64,000 bases of DNA. Source: Nissolia schottii. Its lineage: Eukaryota; Streptophyta; Magnoliopsida; Fabales; Fabaceae. The translations under genes were made by a program, and so were the position numbers. The notes below the pieces were generated by a model, which worked only from the letters and a program-made list of their open reading frames with translations, was not told the origin of the DNA and did not search any database. The number at the start of each line of letters is the position of its first letter. The stretch's first letter is position 1. Below, piece after piece: positions 21,771 to 33,793 of the stretch. The stretch is from positions 301,422-365,421 of the forward strand of contig QANU01013726.1 of assembly GCA_003254905.1 (NCBI GenBank). The letters run 5' to 3'.

Positions 21771-24700
21771 GTGTATATATATATATATCCAATATCCGCT
21801 TAGTTATTTATGATGGTGATGATTCAGTATATACAAAATCTTATCATGGAAATTTGTGTGCTCGCATCACTGTCCATTCTTAATTGGCTAAAACGGTTGA
21901 ATATATTATATCACCTGTTGCCCTATTAATTTTTTTGTATCTTAACTGCCTTTTCCCAGTCCACAGATACCTCCATGCTATCATTAGAATTCTTTAATGA
22001 TGTGTTTGAACTTATGTTATGTGATGAGAAATAGATACAAGCATTTAAATGAGGTGTTGCAAAAATTTTAAGAGTTAGGGCTCTATATATTTAAACTATT
22101 TGTATATAAATCTCCCAGACAATGTAATGTTTAAAATTAACATGTTAAATATGACAATTGATTAGGATAGTGTGTCTTTTATTAAGGGAGGCTTTTTAAA
22201 TTAGGGTGAACTGCCTATCGCTTACTAGCAAGTACTTTAAAATTAAAATTGAATTTAAGTTACTAAGTTGTCATAAGAAAACAAGTTGACTAACTAATTC
22301 AGCCAACCGTGTTAGATGAGGATAGTTGCTTTTTAAGTCTATTATTGCTTTTTTTATACCAAGCTAATTGGTATGTGCTGCCAATTTGTATATATCAGGT
22401 TCCAGGCTAACCTATATTTAATCAATCTTTAAGAATTCCTATAGATGGGCCAAACAATTAATTAAACTCGTGAATGTTTTGTTGCAGTTGATCATTTTGG
22501 GGAGTCTAATTCTGCCACTAGCTCCTGCTGGTTCACATGGATCTTTTGTATGTACTCACTTATACTATATTTTTATAGAGTTAAATTATATGCTATATTC
22601 ACCTTGTCTTTTTTGTTTTTGGTGCGATATTCTCCTTGTCTTTTTAATATTAAACAAAATTATTAACTAAAAAGTAAATATACTTTATATTTATTTTTAA
22701 TTTTTTCTTAGATGTATGCATTTCATGTAATTCCTTGGTTCTCAGCCTGTTAACATGGTACAAACCCGACAAAAGACCATTGCAATTTGTGATGAACATT
22801 TACAATTAATATAATGCAATGACTAAACCATACTCTTCTTATAGTTTACTTCCTTTTTTTTAGCGATGATTGGACTGAATATTGACCATAAACAACGAAG
22901 AAGAAGAAACTGCTGAAACAACAATAAGAATTATGTTGGCCAAAGAAAAAATTAAACTGCGAAGGTAACTTTATTAGCAAGCATGTACTTATGCCTCCTC
23001 ATTCATTGACTTTTTGTCGTTCACATTTTAGACAAAGAAACAAAATCATTTTAATCAATTTTGAGTTTATTCTTCGTACAAAATTTGTTGGGACAGCATA
23101 CATACATGTAGCATCTTGTGCTGAACATTTTAACATAGCGCTATGATTAAATATACCCACATTATCATTTTCTTCCTTCCTCTTATGAAAGTGGACTTAT
23201 TAAACATATATACTCATGAAGTGACATTTTTTTTTTGTATACTTAGTCTAATATAACTTTTTATAAATGTTGAATTTCATTATTTCACCTGTTTGATTGA
23301 AACCTAATGTGGTAGATTTAGGAAATGTCATACCAGTTGATACTTCATAATACTATTTTAGCTGTTGGGGTGTGTGTATATATATATATATACAATCATG
23401 AATGTGGATAAAATCATATTCATTACTCTACATAATATGCATAATTAATTAAGTGGTTTCTCACATGTTTTATAGGGTAAATATTCATTCTTACTAAATT
23501 TTTTTTATTTTCGTTAATTTTTATAACTAAGTTCATCAAATTTTGTCATCATTTCATGTTTTATATGATTTTGACAAATTTTTTATTAGTCAAATCATAG
23601 AAAGAACTAACTTGTAAAATGCCTAGAGATTTGCGGACAATTTGAGCTTATGATACACTTCTCTACAAATATTGTATTGAAAAATATTAATTTATCGCAT
23701 TATATCATATGACACATCAATAAGTCATATTAGAACATGTAATAATGACAAAATTCGATGAATGTAATTCTGAAACTGTCAAAAAATTGAAAAATTTAGT
23801 AAAAAAAATGCTATTTACCGCATGATGCATAGTGAGAAACCACCGATTAATTATTAACACAATATACATTCAATTGTTAGTTTAAATTAGCATATTAGTG
23901 TGTGTATATATTCAACAATGTAAAGCGTATAAGACTTAATCTTTGAAAAAAAAAAGTGAGTCCCTTTTCTTAATATACCAAAACTATTCTCCACAATAAT
24001 TTTCAGGAAGATGCAAAAAAAAAATGTTTTCTTTTTCCCCCATTTTTCCAGCTTTTCAAGCACAAGTTGAGGTGAATCATTTCAACTTTATGCGTCAATA
24101 TTAATGGACAGAATCACATGCGACCATATGTACTACACATTGCTTCCATCATCCAATATCTCAATGTCTAAATATATATATATATATACACACACACATA
24201 ACTACTTTATAGCTTATAAGGAAGGGGTTGATCTGTCTCTAGAATCAAAACTATTACGAAGAATCCATATAATGTGAAGTAAGATGCACACTTATAGCTG
24301 ATAATGACTGTTTTGTTTGACAACCTTGTATGCTTTTTTATATGTTGTCGTACAAAAACATGTTGTGATGGGATTCTCATACATCATGTCATGTTGGGAT
24401 GATGAGGGTACAGATTGATTTCCAACCAAGCTTATAGATAGATAGATGGTAAAGGTAGAATTGATGGTTAGTCTCTGCTGAATGCTTTGTACAATATATT
24501 CTGTTTCTTCAATAATATAATGTTCTGTGTAGTGTGACTGCCAATATAGATAGATAATATCTTTCGCATTTTGCCACATTTAATTTTGCCCCATTCAGAC
24601 TATTCATAATGGAAAGTGAACATATACTTGATAATGGAGAGAAGAAAAGAATTTTCCATTTTAACATCAGTATTGGCCGGGAAGATATATATAGAAAGTC

Positions 24701-25021
24701 ACTTTTTAACAAGGTAGGTGCAGATTTCACAACTTTATTAATAGGGGATTTTATATATGACCGATTGCTGATGTGCTCCCTCTCAAACAGGGAGTGTGAT
24801 GAAATTGTGATCTAATGATAAATATGATCATAATGTGTAATAATGGTGTTTTCTATATATCAATGTCACTTATGATATGTCCTGCATGTAATAGTAATTT
24901 GATTTAGCCACACTTTAGAAATGATGTACAAGGTGTATAGATATACAGAACCATATGTAATAAATTAAAATAAATCTTCGGTTTAGCAACACTTAAAGAA
25001 ATATTACTATTTATTAGTAGC
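21771..25021. other. Intergenic AT-rich DNA
   Basis: No gene is supported over 3.2 kb. Short TA runs occur near 21773, 23382 and 24173, and ACAC/TATA runs near 24186. Reading frames of 60-95 codons at 24292-24815 overlap on both strands and show no family signature. A short open segment at 22487-22549 is bounded by AG and GT, but nothing supports it as an exon. Confidence 0.5.
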
Positions 25022-25032
25022 CAAATTTTATC

Positions 25033-25274
25033 AAGTAAACCATTAAAATTGTCCTTAATCTTGGCGGCATCAATTAAGTTTGTCTCGAAAGTATTAAAAT
25101 TATCAAATTCGTTTCTAAAGTTACTAAAAGTTGATTAAAATAGTTTTTCCTTATGCCAAAGAATAAATTTGATTGGCTTTTGACAATTTTATGGACAAAT
25201 TTAATGTTGTTCATACTTTGAAGACGAATTTAATTGATGTTGCCAACATTAAAAACGATTTTTTATGATTTTTT
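25033..25274. mobile_element. MITE of the same family as 9131-9490
   Basis: The left arm (TTAATCTTGGCGGCATCAAT, then TAAGTTTGTC) is inverted against the right arm (GACGAATTTAATTGATGTTG, then CCAACATTAAAAACG). CAAATTTTATC flanks it on both sides (25022-25032 and 25275-25285). It has no coding capacity. Confidence 0.75.
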
Positions 25275-25586
25275 CAAATTTTATCTATTTAACCCTGCAA
25301 TTAAATGAAAATTTGTGGGTGTCATACATAAAATTTGAATGCCTCTTAAATGCATTTAACCATATTTTTTTTAAGTGTGGCTAAAGCAACATTTATTACA
25401 ATATGTCACATGTAATTTGTTTAGATCACAAGTCACATCACATTCACTTCTCACAACCATCGCCCTAAATATGCACTTCATTGTTATCAAAATGTACGTT
25501 TTCTTATTCTTATATAAGGCGTTCTATTATATTCTCTGATAATTTGCTCATTATTTGCACGTGGTCAAAAAAATTAATTACAAGCA

Positions 25587-26601
25587 GGCTTAATTATGTT
25601 TTTAGTTCTTGTAAAATTTCAAAGTTTGTTTTTAGTCCCTGTATAAAAGTTTTAGTCCCTGTAAAAGTTAAAAGTTTGTTTTTAGTCCCTAGGGTTGGCT
25701 GGGGTTAACGACGCTGACGTGACCGTTAACGGCGTTGACGTGACGCTGACCTGGGGTGCCACGTGGCATAACCCAAAATTTTGGAATTTTACCCATGACC
25801 CATATCCACCCCACCCCACCATCTGTCTTCTCTCATCTCTCTCTCTAACCCCACCCACCCCATCCGTCGTCACCTACCTATGTCTCTCCCTGTCGCTGCC
25901 TAAACCCAACCCACCCTCCTCTCCGCATCATCTTCCCTAACCCACCTTCCTCGCTGCCGTCAAACGGTTAAACGAACAATGCCAGAATTTGAACAGAATA
26001 TTTAAGAAAGAAATTAACCTATGCACTGAGCAAAATTTGTGCGGTGGAAATAACCGTCCTTGGCGAACCTATTGAAATTGCTCTGCACTTCGTTCCACGC
26101 ATCGAAGCCGTTGGATCTACAGTCACACGCGGAGGTGGGTGGCGGCTTTGGCTGTTGGCAGGTCTGGAGACGCGGAGGGCAATGCGGAGGGAGTGGTGAG
26201 GGGACAGAAGATGGAAACGGCGTGGACGGGACGAGAGAGAGAGGGAAGACAGCGGCGGGGAGAGACAGAAGTGTGTTTGACGACAAGTGGGTGGGTGGGA
26301 TTAGAGAGAGATGAAAGGGGACAAATGGTGGGGTGGGGTGACGACGGCGAAGAGGGTGGGTGGGGTGGGGGTGGGTATGGGTCATGGGTTAAGGGAAATT
26401 GTTTTTTTCTTTTAAAATTTAAATCAAACCGGGTCGGGTCGACCACGTCAGCGCCGTTAACAGCCACGTCAGCGCCATTAACCCCAGTCAACCCCAAGGA
26501 CTAAAAGCAAATTTTCAACTTTTACAGGAACTAAAACTTTTTTATACAGGGGCAAAAAACAAACTTTGAAATTTTACAGGGACTAAAATCATAATTAAAC
26601 C
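25587..26601. mobile_element. Pack-MULE-like element with long inverted arms and a unique centre
   Basis: The ends GGCTTAATTATG and CATAATTAAACC are inverted, followed inward by TTTTAGTCCCTGTAAAA-type sequence. The flanking 9-bp direct repeats TTACAAGCA (25578-25586) and TTATAAGCA (26602-26610) differ at one base, as expected for an ageing Mutator-type insertion. The arms are long: the first 170 bp match closely, and a weaker inverted match (CCCATGACCCATA against TATGGGTCATGGG and GACAAATGGTGGGGTGGGG) carries each to about 370 bp. The centre (about 25960-26125) is not inverted and looks like captured genic sequence. No transposase is present. Confidence 0.85.
25985..26130 (-). pseudogene. Captured gene fragment in the centre of the Pack-MULE-like element
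   Basis: On the minus strand a stretch reads CDCRSNGFDAWNEVQSNFNR followed by FAKDGYFHRTNFAQCIG, then TAG and a GT-starting sequence (CATAG|GTTAAT) that could be an old splice donor. The composition is balanced and protein-like, unlike the Pro/His-rich reading of the flanking arms. I do not recognise the parent gene. The open frame extends upstream into the arm to 26385 but that part is low-complexity. Expression would require a promoter in the arm, which cannot be judged here. Confidence 0.45.
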
Positions 26602-26716
26602 TTATAAGCATGACAAGAATATTTTTTCACTTGTCTTTCAATATCTTTCAAATATATACCATAGGGCCAACCAGGTTGCCGGGACTATCTATTTTGTTGG
26701 TGTATTATTTAAAAAA

Positions 26717-26835
26717 AAATGTTATTTAAACACTAAGTATGATATAAACATAAAGTCTCATCTTTCATATATATTATGGAATTCATATTTACACTTAGCA
26801 TTTACGCTATATTTAGTGTCTAAATAACATTACTC
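26717..26835. mobile_element. Short MITE
   Basis: ATGTTATTTAAACACTAAGT at the left is inverted against ATATTTAGTGTCTAAATAAC at the right. TTTAAAAAA flanks both ends, compatible with a 9-bp duplication but low in complexity. It looks related to the MITE at 58053-58219. Confidence 0.65.
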
Positions 26836-26990
26836 TTTAAAAAAAAAAAAAGGTGCATTGTTTATTGAAAAAAAATCAGTATTCAGTACTTTAAGATTTC
26901 TCATGTATATGCCGTGTGCTAGGACATTGTGCACCACACGCCTTATTAAATAAGAAACATTAAAATGGTCTTGGCCTTCTTTCTATTTCT

Positions 26991-27264
26991 TACTCCCTCC
27001 GGACTTTTTTTGTTGTCACCTTTTTAGTATTTTCACAAATATTTGTTCACTTTTTAAATTTATATTACATTAACTATTATTTTTTTATTGTACTGTTATT
27101 AAATAAACATTGTGTTTTATATTTATACAATACCAATAACTTCAATTATCTCTATTATCTTTTTATTAAATAAGAATAATTAAATAAAATAGTATCAACT
27201 TTTCATTACTTTAGTATTTTTCCAATCGCACAACACAAAATGAAAAAAAAAATTGGAGGGAGTA
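26991..27264. mobile_element. Stowaway-type MITE
   Basis: Begins TACTCCCTCCGGACTTTTTT and ends AAAATTGGAGGGAGTA: terminal CTCCCTCC inverted repeats with TA at both ends, the signature of Stowaway (Tc1/mariner-derived) MITEs. It has no coding capacity. Confidence 0.85.
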
Positions 27265-27644
27265 TAAACTTTGAGCTAAGAGTTTCTCTGCCATTTCGAC
27301 ATTGTCCGCTGAGTTTATGTCTCTCCCATTTAAGATCTTCCTTAATTAGAAGGAGGTAACTCTTTTGTTTCTTTCCTACTAATGGAGAGAAAATAAACGA
27401 CAAATATATAAAACGAAGGTTCAACAATGTTTTATGTTAGTCGTAAACGACTTAACACAACTCTTTTATATGGGCTTACAACCGGCTATGCAAAGGAATA
27501 GCATATGGAGCTAAACGATAAGTATATATTCACATAAATTATTATATTTTGTTATTGTTCATGAAACACGTATTATATGTGCTATATGAATATATAAGTA
27601 TTTTTTTTGTCATGCATAAATTATTACTTTTTGCCCTCCCTATC
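27265..27644. other. Intergenic AT-rich DNA
   Basis: No gene or recognisable repeat. Confidence 0.5.
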
Positions 27645-28047
27645 TCTTTGGTTGGATGAGGAAAGAAAATAGAAAAGAAAGAAGATGCAGAGAAAGAAAA
27701 TGAAGCGAAGTGAAAACAAAAAGAAAATTTTATTTTCTCTCTTATTGTTTGGATGAAGAGAAAATGAAAAGAAAGAAAATGTGAATCGTATTAAATGACA
27801 TTTTAATCCTTACTTCAATTGATGGATAGAAAGATAAATATGGATGAGTTATCATTTTAAATAAAAAACTCTTTTTCCATAATTTTTTTTTCAATTGTGG
27901 AGAGAAAACTTTTTGTTAGGGTTCACATCTTTTTATTTTTATTTCTTCCCTATTTTCTCTCTACATCCAAACAAGAAAAAAATGTCATAATCTCTCATTT
28001 TTCTTTCATTTCATTTCTCTCTCCAAACTCTCATCATCCAAGCAAAG
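27645..28047. mobile_element. MITE with GGATGAGG/CATCATCC-type inverted arms
   Basis: CTTTGGTTGGATGAGGAAAG at the left is inverted against CATCATCCAAGCAAAG at the right, and a second inner pair (TGTTTGGATGAAGAG against CTACATCCAAACAAG) lies inside. The arms are GAAA-rich. I could not find a target duplication. Confidence 0.6.
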
Positions 28048-29830
28048 CATAAGGTATCCATATCCATCACTAGAAATAGTAACCAATGGATATATCTATG
28101 ATCATGAAATTCTCTTTGTGTATATATATACACACACGGACACAGATCGAACTCTTGATTAAATACTCTTACATTAGGTCTCATGGTTGATCACGCATAT
28201 ATTATTACCATATCAAAAGCTGTAAATGAATAATGCGGTTTGGCCCATATATTTGTGTTTTTGGTTATTACTGTTAAAAGTACTGAGTGCGTAGGTTTTT
28301 GGTCCCAATAGTATCGTACGTTATGGTCCCAAGTATGGCATACTGCTGTGTTGTATATGTGGCGGGCATGCAACTCGAAGGACAATCTTGGATTCTTGGG
28401 ACCCCTCCATTAGATCCCCTAATTGGAGTTGGATTGCAAAATATCGAACCCACATATTCTAGATCCCTCTACAAAAATTATTTCAATTTTTCATTACTTA
28501 ATCATATAATTTAATTAGTTTACCATATACTTATAACAAAAATATATTATTATTTTGTATAAATTTTATCATGACAAAACTATAGATAAATTCCATCATC
28601 TCTTGCAGTTCATTAATATTACACTTATTAGGAATTTGTTTGAAAGAAACCTTCTTAACTTGTTAGATCGATCTAACTCTCAAAAGCAACATATTCCAAA
28701 ACTAAATTGCACATCTCATAAACCCTTGCACCACTTCATGTACTAGTCATCTCATTCTGATGCCACCCTTTCCCTTCAATATAATTCTCAACCTCAGTGC
28801 ATGTGCTCCACCATCATCATGTTCTCTCTGACCCAACCCAACTCCCGCTTCAAAAATCAATTCCTCGTCTTCAGCACCACATTGTCCTTATTTGCGGGTT
28901 TCTCAAAATAAAATAAAAAATGCCCTCTGATGCAGAACATGTGATGAAATATATATGGTGGGGAGAAGAATTGTGATTAATATGCAGGTGCTGTCAAGAA
29001 GGGATAGAATTTTTTAGAGCTAAATTTGATGGAACTGAAGCGGGTTTTAGTCCTTTTTCAATATAATGTAATTAAGAGCTACCGAGACGGATAAAAATAC
29101 ACACCAAAAAAAATATGGGAGGGATAAATAAGTAATGATATTTTTTTTTGGGTAATGTAAAAGTAGTGACGGTGTGCTATGGTCTTGGGTGTTTTAGCGC
29201 TGGTTTTGTAATGGTTACACTGGTTTTCTTGCCTTCTTTTGGGGGGCCATCAATGCTCAATGCAAATACCTATAAAAAAATAAAATAAAATATCTTGTGC
29301 GCAACTCTCTTATTCTGTCAGCAAGAAATAACACCCAGCAAGACACTAGCGAGAGGTTACTCCACACCCGTTTGGCAAATCTCTAAAATTTCTAGGCCTT
29401 CTTAAAAATATTTGTCATTTAATTTGTCCAGGCATTACAAGAGCCGTTAAATAAAATTAATTATAAGAGAATAATATTTATATCAATTCAATTATCTATT
29501 ATTGAAATAGTGAAATACTATCACTTTTTGATATTTTCTCTTATCTACTACCATTGGCATGATTCGTAGTCATGTTATGTACTACGTTCATGATTCAACT
29601 AAAAAGTTCTTGAACAATCTTCTTAATTCATTACCTCATGATCGAGTGAAGGGTGGGAAAAACTCGATCATAGTTTAAAGCACACCCTTTGTTCTGCGAA
29701 TTCCATACTATACACTACTAGCAAAATCTGGGATGTTCGCAACTGTCAACATAAAATCGCAACTCATGAAGCATTGTGACATGGAACTCGCAAGGTACAT
29801 GGTTACTCGAGCCAAGAAAGGAATGTTCTG
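28048..29830. other. Intergenic, includes the LPA1-like gene 3' flank
   Basis: No gene is seen. The last few hundred bases before 29830 should hold the 3' untranslated region and polyadenylation site of the minus-strand LPA1-like gene. Confidence 0.5.
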
Positions 29831-32800
29831 CTACCTTTGAGGAGCACCAGAAAGGATGGGATCCTTCACTGCTGAATCCTTTCGCAATGCTGGAATACTC
29901 AGAGATCGTTTCCTCATTTTGGCTTTGCCTGGCAGCAATCTCTCGTCACTCTTTTCCATAAGCAAATCCGTCACCGGCTCACTTCTACTAGTTCTAAGGA
30001 AGAGATCCAGATTTTGATGATACTTATTTCCTTGTGTTTTCGTTTCTAGGCCACCAGAAACAGCACTAACCTTACTCTTCAACTCCTCCTCGTCATCTGA
30101 CCAATAACCATTTTCTGGCACATCTTGCATCGCCAGATCATCATACTCTTCATCAGACTTGGTAGATTCCTCGTCAACTGACCCTACCTGCACAACAATG
30201 AAAAAAAATGAACCAAAAGTTAGTTTCATACTACAATAACTCAATTGCCTTTGTTAGCAAGGACAATATCAAAGGCAACCAAAAAGTATAGAACTCTAGT
30301 CTTTTGATGAATTTCATCAAATATGCCAGGCATTTCAAATAGGTAAATCATTTAAGCCAATATATGAACTTATACCTCCTCATGGTGATGTTTGTCAACA
30401 TCATCACTAAAATCATCATCACTGCCTGCCTCTAATTGATCATCAATCTCTTCATCACTACCATGCACTGAAAGCTCCTCCATGACCTAAAAAAATTACA
30501 AAATAAAAAAGAGGTAGTAAATTTTGATAATCCAAAACTTCCTAATCTGACCTTTTAACAGAGATTAACAAAATATTCAAATATACCTCCTTTGCAGGTC
30601 CATCAGAGAACCTGGGTGAACTACAGCATGAGGATGGATATCTACTGCCTGTATCAGTCTCATCAGCTCTTGACCCATCAACACTTCCAGCATGACTAGT
30701 GCCACCATCACTGGGCCAAGCACTGATCCCATACAAACCAAACTGAAGATTTACAGGTTCAGCCTTACCAATTCGTACAGGTCCATACATTGGATTTCCA
30801 ATTCCATTCTCTGGTCCATAGCCCCATATGGGCTTCCCATTACTGTCAATGGAGTTAACAGGCCAAGCCTTCGCCACAGATCCATCAGTATTTAGAAGAG
30901 CCATGAGATGCCTTGAAGAACCTTTTCTCTGGATCATCTGAAACATTCCTTTCGAGCTCAGAGAATTGGCTGCACATTGATTTCTATATTCCTCATCAAC
31001 AACTGTTACTGTATTTCTAACAGAATCGTACAATTGTTCTCCAGCCTCACGTCTACGAAGACAGCTGAAGACAGTAGCATGGATGGCTGCTACACTCTTG
31101 TCAACATTTGTGTTGTTTATTTTGGGAACTAAATGTTTGTCAGCACGGTTACAGAGATAGTCCTGGATTGTTCTGATGTTTCGAATATATTTTACATATT
31201 TATTCTTAGCTGGGTCAAGTGTCATATACTTTGCACGGACAGCAAATCGTTCCATATGCTTGTCCTCATTAGTGATGTATATCATGAATGGTATGATTGA
31301 AGGATGTTTCTTCATAAGCCCCATCTGCATGATGAGTTGTTATTATTGCTGTGAGACAATGAAAATATAAGAAAACATAATTGACATAGAAAAGGAAAGA
31401 ATAAGCAAAGAAGGGCCCTGTAAAGAAAATCTGACATACAACAAAATTGAGGCTCAAGTGAACACCCTCAACAACAACAGACTCTTTTCGTTCTTCCCAG
31501 GCAGTAATTAATCTATCAAGACTGTCAATCACCATCTCACTCTGTGCCTTAAATCCTTCTACAGCCATTTGTTTTGCATTTAGCAGTTCAGTAGTACCAG
31601 AGCCAACCTCCAATGACCGCATATCAGATTTCGTAGAATTATGATCCTCAGATACTTCATCCTTCGGAAGTGAATGTGACACACCAGCCAGCTTTTTAGC
31701 TTTCTTTCTGGCCTTTGCTTCTGCAATCGCAACAGGATCCAAACACTCGCCTGCATGGTAGGTAGAGGCCCACAACAAGGGGTTTTCCTTCTCATTAACA
31801 AAACTTCTCATCATGTGCCTTATAGAATCAGTTGATACCACTGTTGTGATTCCCAACCGACTACCCTGAAGTGAAGATTCAAGTGGCACTTCAGTTATTG
31901 ACAGCAAGATAAAAACGGTACTCAGTTTCAATTTCATTACTCACTACAAGTTACATATCCTGTCACAAAATAAGTAAAAACTGGCAATACATAATTGTAA
32001 TTTAAAAAAGACAACTCGTTCTGTATGCAAAGATACCAGCAGTGCAGACAATGTTGATTTGCCACAGCCACTAGTGCCACATAACAACACTGTCACAGAT
32101 TCCTTTCGTTCCCGAATCCTGCCACCACATAAAAATAATCACAAATATAAGAGGGAAATTTGTACAAAAATAAATTGCCTGACTAAGATTGTAGAGTTAC
32201 AAATGTTATATGCAGTACTTCATATTAAAGCTCAGTAATTTCACTCATTAGGGAAAAAGATATTCTAAACATACTTGCAGGCCAGCGCCAAATCAGCTCT
32301 CTGGTTGGGGCCCATATATTTGTACTCAGACAGAGAATTACAGACAATATCCAGAAATTTTTCTCTCCGAACAAATGCAGTTGTGCGCCTTTTGTACAAC
32401 TCAAATGGTATACTCTTGCTTTGATGATCTTTCACCAAAAGTAAAGGGTCGCCTAAGCTTGTTTCATCCAGGCAAATAGCAGAAGCAGCATCACCATCTT
32501 TTTTCACTATATTTCCCATAGGAGCATAGAGACTTGACAAAACCATTCCTTCAAGCTGCAAAGCATTAGTAGAACTCCCATTCCTTGTGAGTTCAAATAC
32601 TCTTTGGCTGATCTGATAAGAGGAAAGCATATTCAGAATAGTTTTGTTGAAAAAAGTCAAGAAAAGGTAAAGCTTATTGGAAACCTGAGGAGTAACTTTC
32701 AAACAAAAGGTAGTTTAGATATACAAGAATATATCAGCAATATGCAAATTGACAGATGCCATATATAATGACTACTAACCATATGAGCCCTGCTACATGG

Positions 32801-33793
32801 CTCAAAAAAATTGTCTCAAAAAGTCTGACAAATACAAGTGCATTAATTTCATTGAATATGGAAAAGAAATGTCGTTATGCAAGAGAGAAGGGATAGTTAA
32901 CACTATCTGTGCATCATAATACGAATTCTGATTCGTGCAATTTACTACTTATGTAACCATTTTACATAACTAATTAACAACCAAACATCATTAATAAAGG
33001 GTTTCATTCCATTATGAGTAACTTCCGACATAGATTTCTCTTTTAAACTGAATACATTGAGTGAGTAACACTGGCAAGAAGACCAAAATCTGAGCCACAG
33101 TAGTCATTCAACGCATTTAAATCGCATCATCAAACCAATACATAATGGCAAGAATTAAATGAATAACAATAATAATGCAGAAAACAACGATCTTCTACAT
33201 GCATACAAAACCCTCTATAGCTTTGTGAAGCACAATATCCAGACATTCTTCACACCGTCTCCATTACTCTGCATGCACAACATACAAATACTAGATAACT
33301 AAATAGATACTGAACGATTGATACAACATCACAAAAGCTAACCAAAATTGTGGATCAGAACAAATGTTAAAAGCAGTACATACTACATACAGACCAAAAA
33401 GTGATCTCGGTCATATTTGTAATGCAAGTAAATGCAAGTAAAGTGTTCCAACAATTTCTATAACAAAGAATAAAAAAGCATGTCCAACTGTCCAAATCAA
33501 ACACCTCAAATCACTCGTTCATCTCTTTTTTTTTTTGGTTGTCTTTCTAATGAAAACGAAACAAACGCATGCAAAACAAGTATAACTGAATCATATAATG
33601 GAATTGAACAAGAAGAAAAAAATGCGTATAGAAATAATTATACCTTGAAGGCATGGCGCGCTTTACATCCCATAAGCTGGAGCGTGCTCTGCAGAACGGA
33701 GCGCGTGTAGCGAAACGACTCTTTCCCCTTGTCCTTTTTGTCGCAGTCGTCATCGACCACCACCATGTACAGTATTTTTCCCGCCTCAGCCAT
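29831..33793 (-). CDS. LPA1: LPA1-like P-loop NTPase (2-phosphoglycerate kinase-related), seven exons
   Basis: Exons (minus strand): 33644-33793, 32275-32612, 32037-32118, 31440-31865, 30587-31324, 30376-30486, 29831-30187. All introns are GT-AG, phases agree, and the total is 2202 bases for 733 residues, the usual family length. The start [13 protein letters not shown] is typical. Residues 177-185 (GTSGCGKST) form the P-loop, followed by [12 protein letters not shown] as in archaeal 2-phosphoglycerate kinases. Residues 333-430 hold the conserved [14 protein letters not shown] and [13 protein letters not shown] blocks; the C-terminal third is acidic and Ser-rich. Loss of rice OsLPA1 lowers seed phytic acid; the exact reaction is unproven, with a role in supplying phosphorylated precursors for inositol phosphate synthesis proposed. 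It looks intact. The protein probably acts in the cytosol, as no targeting peptide is visible. Confidence 0.93.

Noticed and set aside
22470-22670. Possible exon with AG and GT borders
   Set aside because: The open part is about 60 bp, no partner exon is visible and the peptide is not recognisable.
26014-26504. Pro/His-rich and Gly/Arg-rich frames on both strands
   Set aside because: They mirror each other because they lie in the inverted arms of the Pack-MULE-like element; only the central part looks like captured coding sequence.
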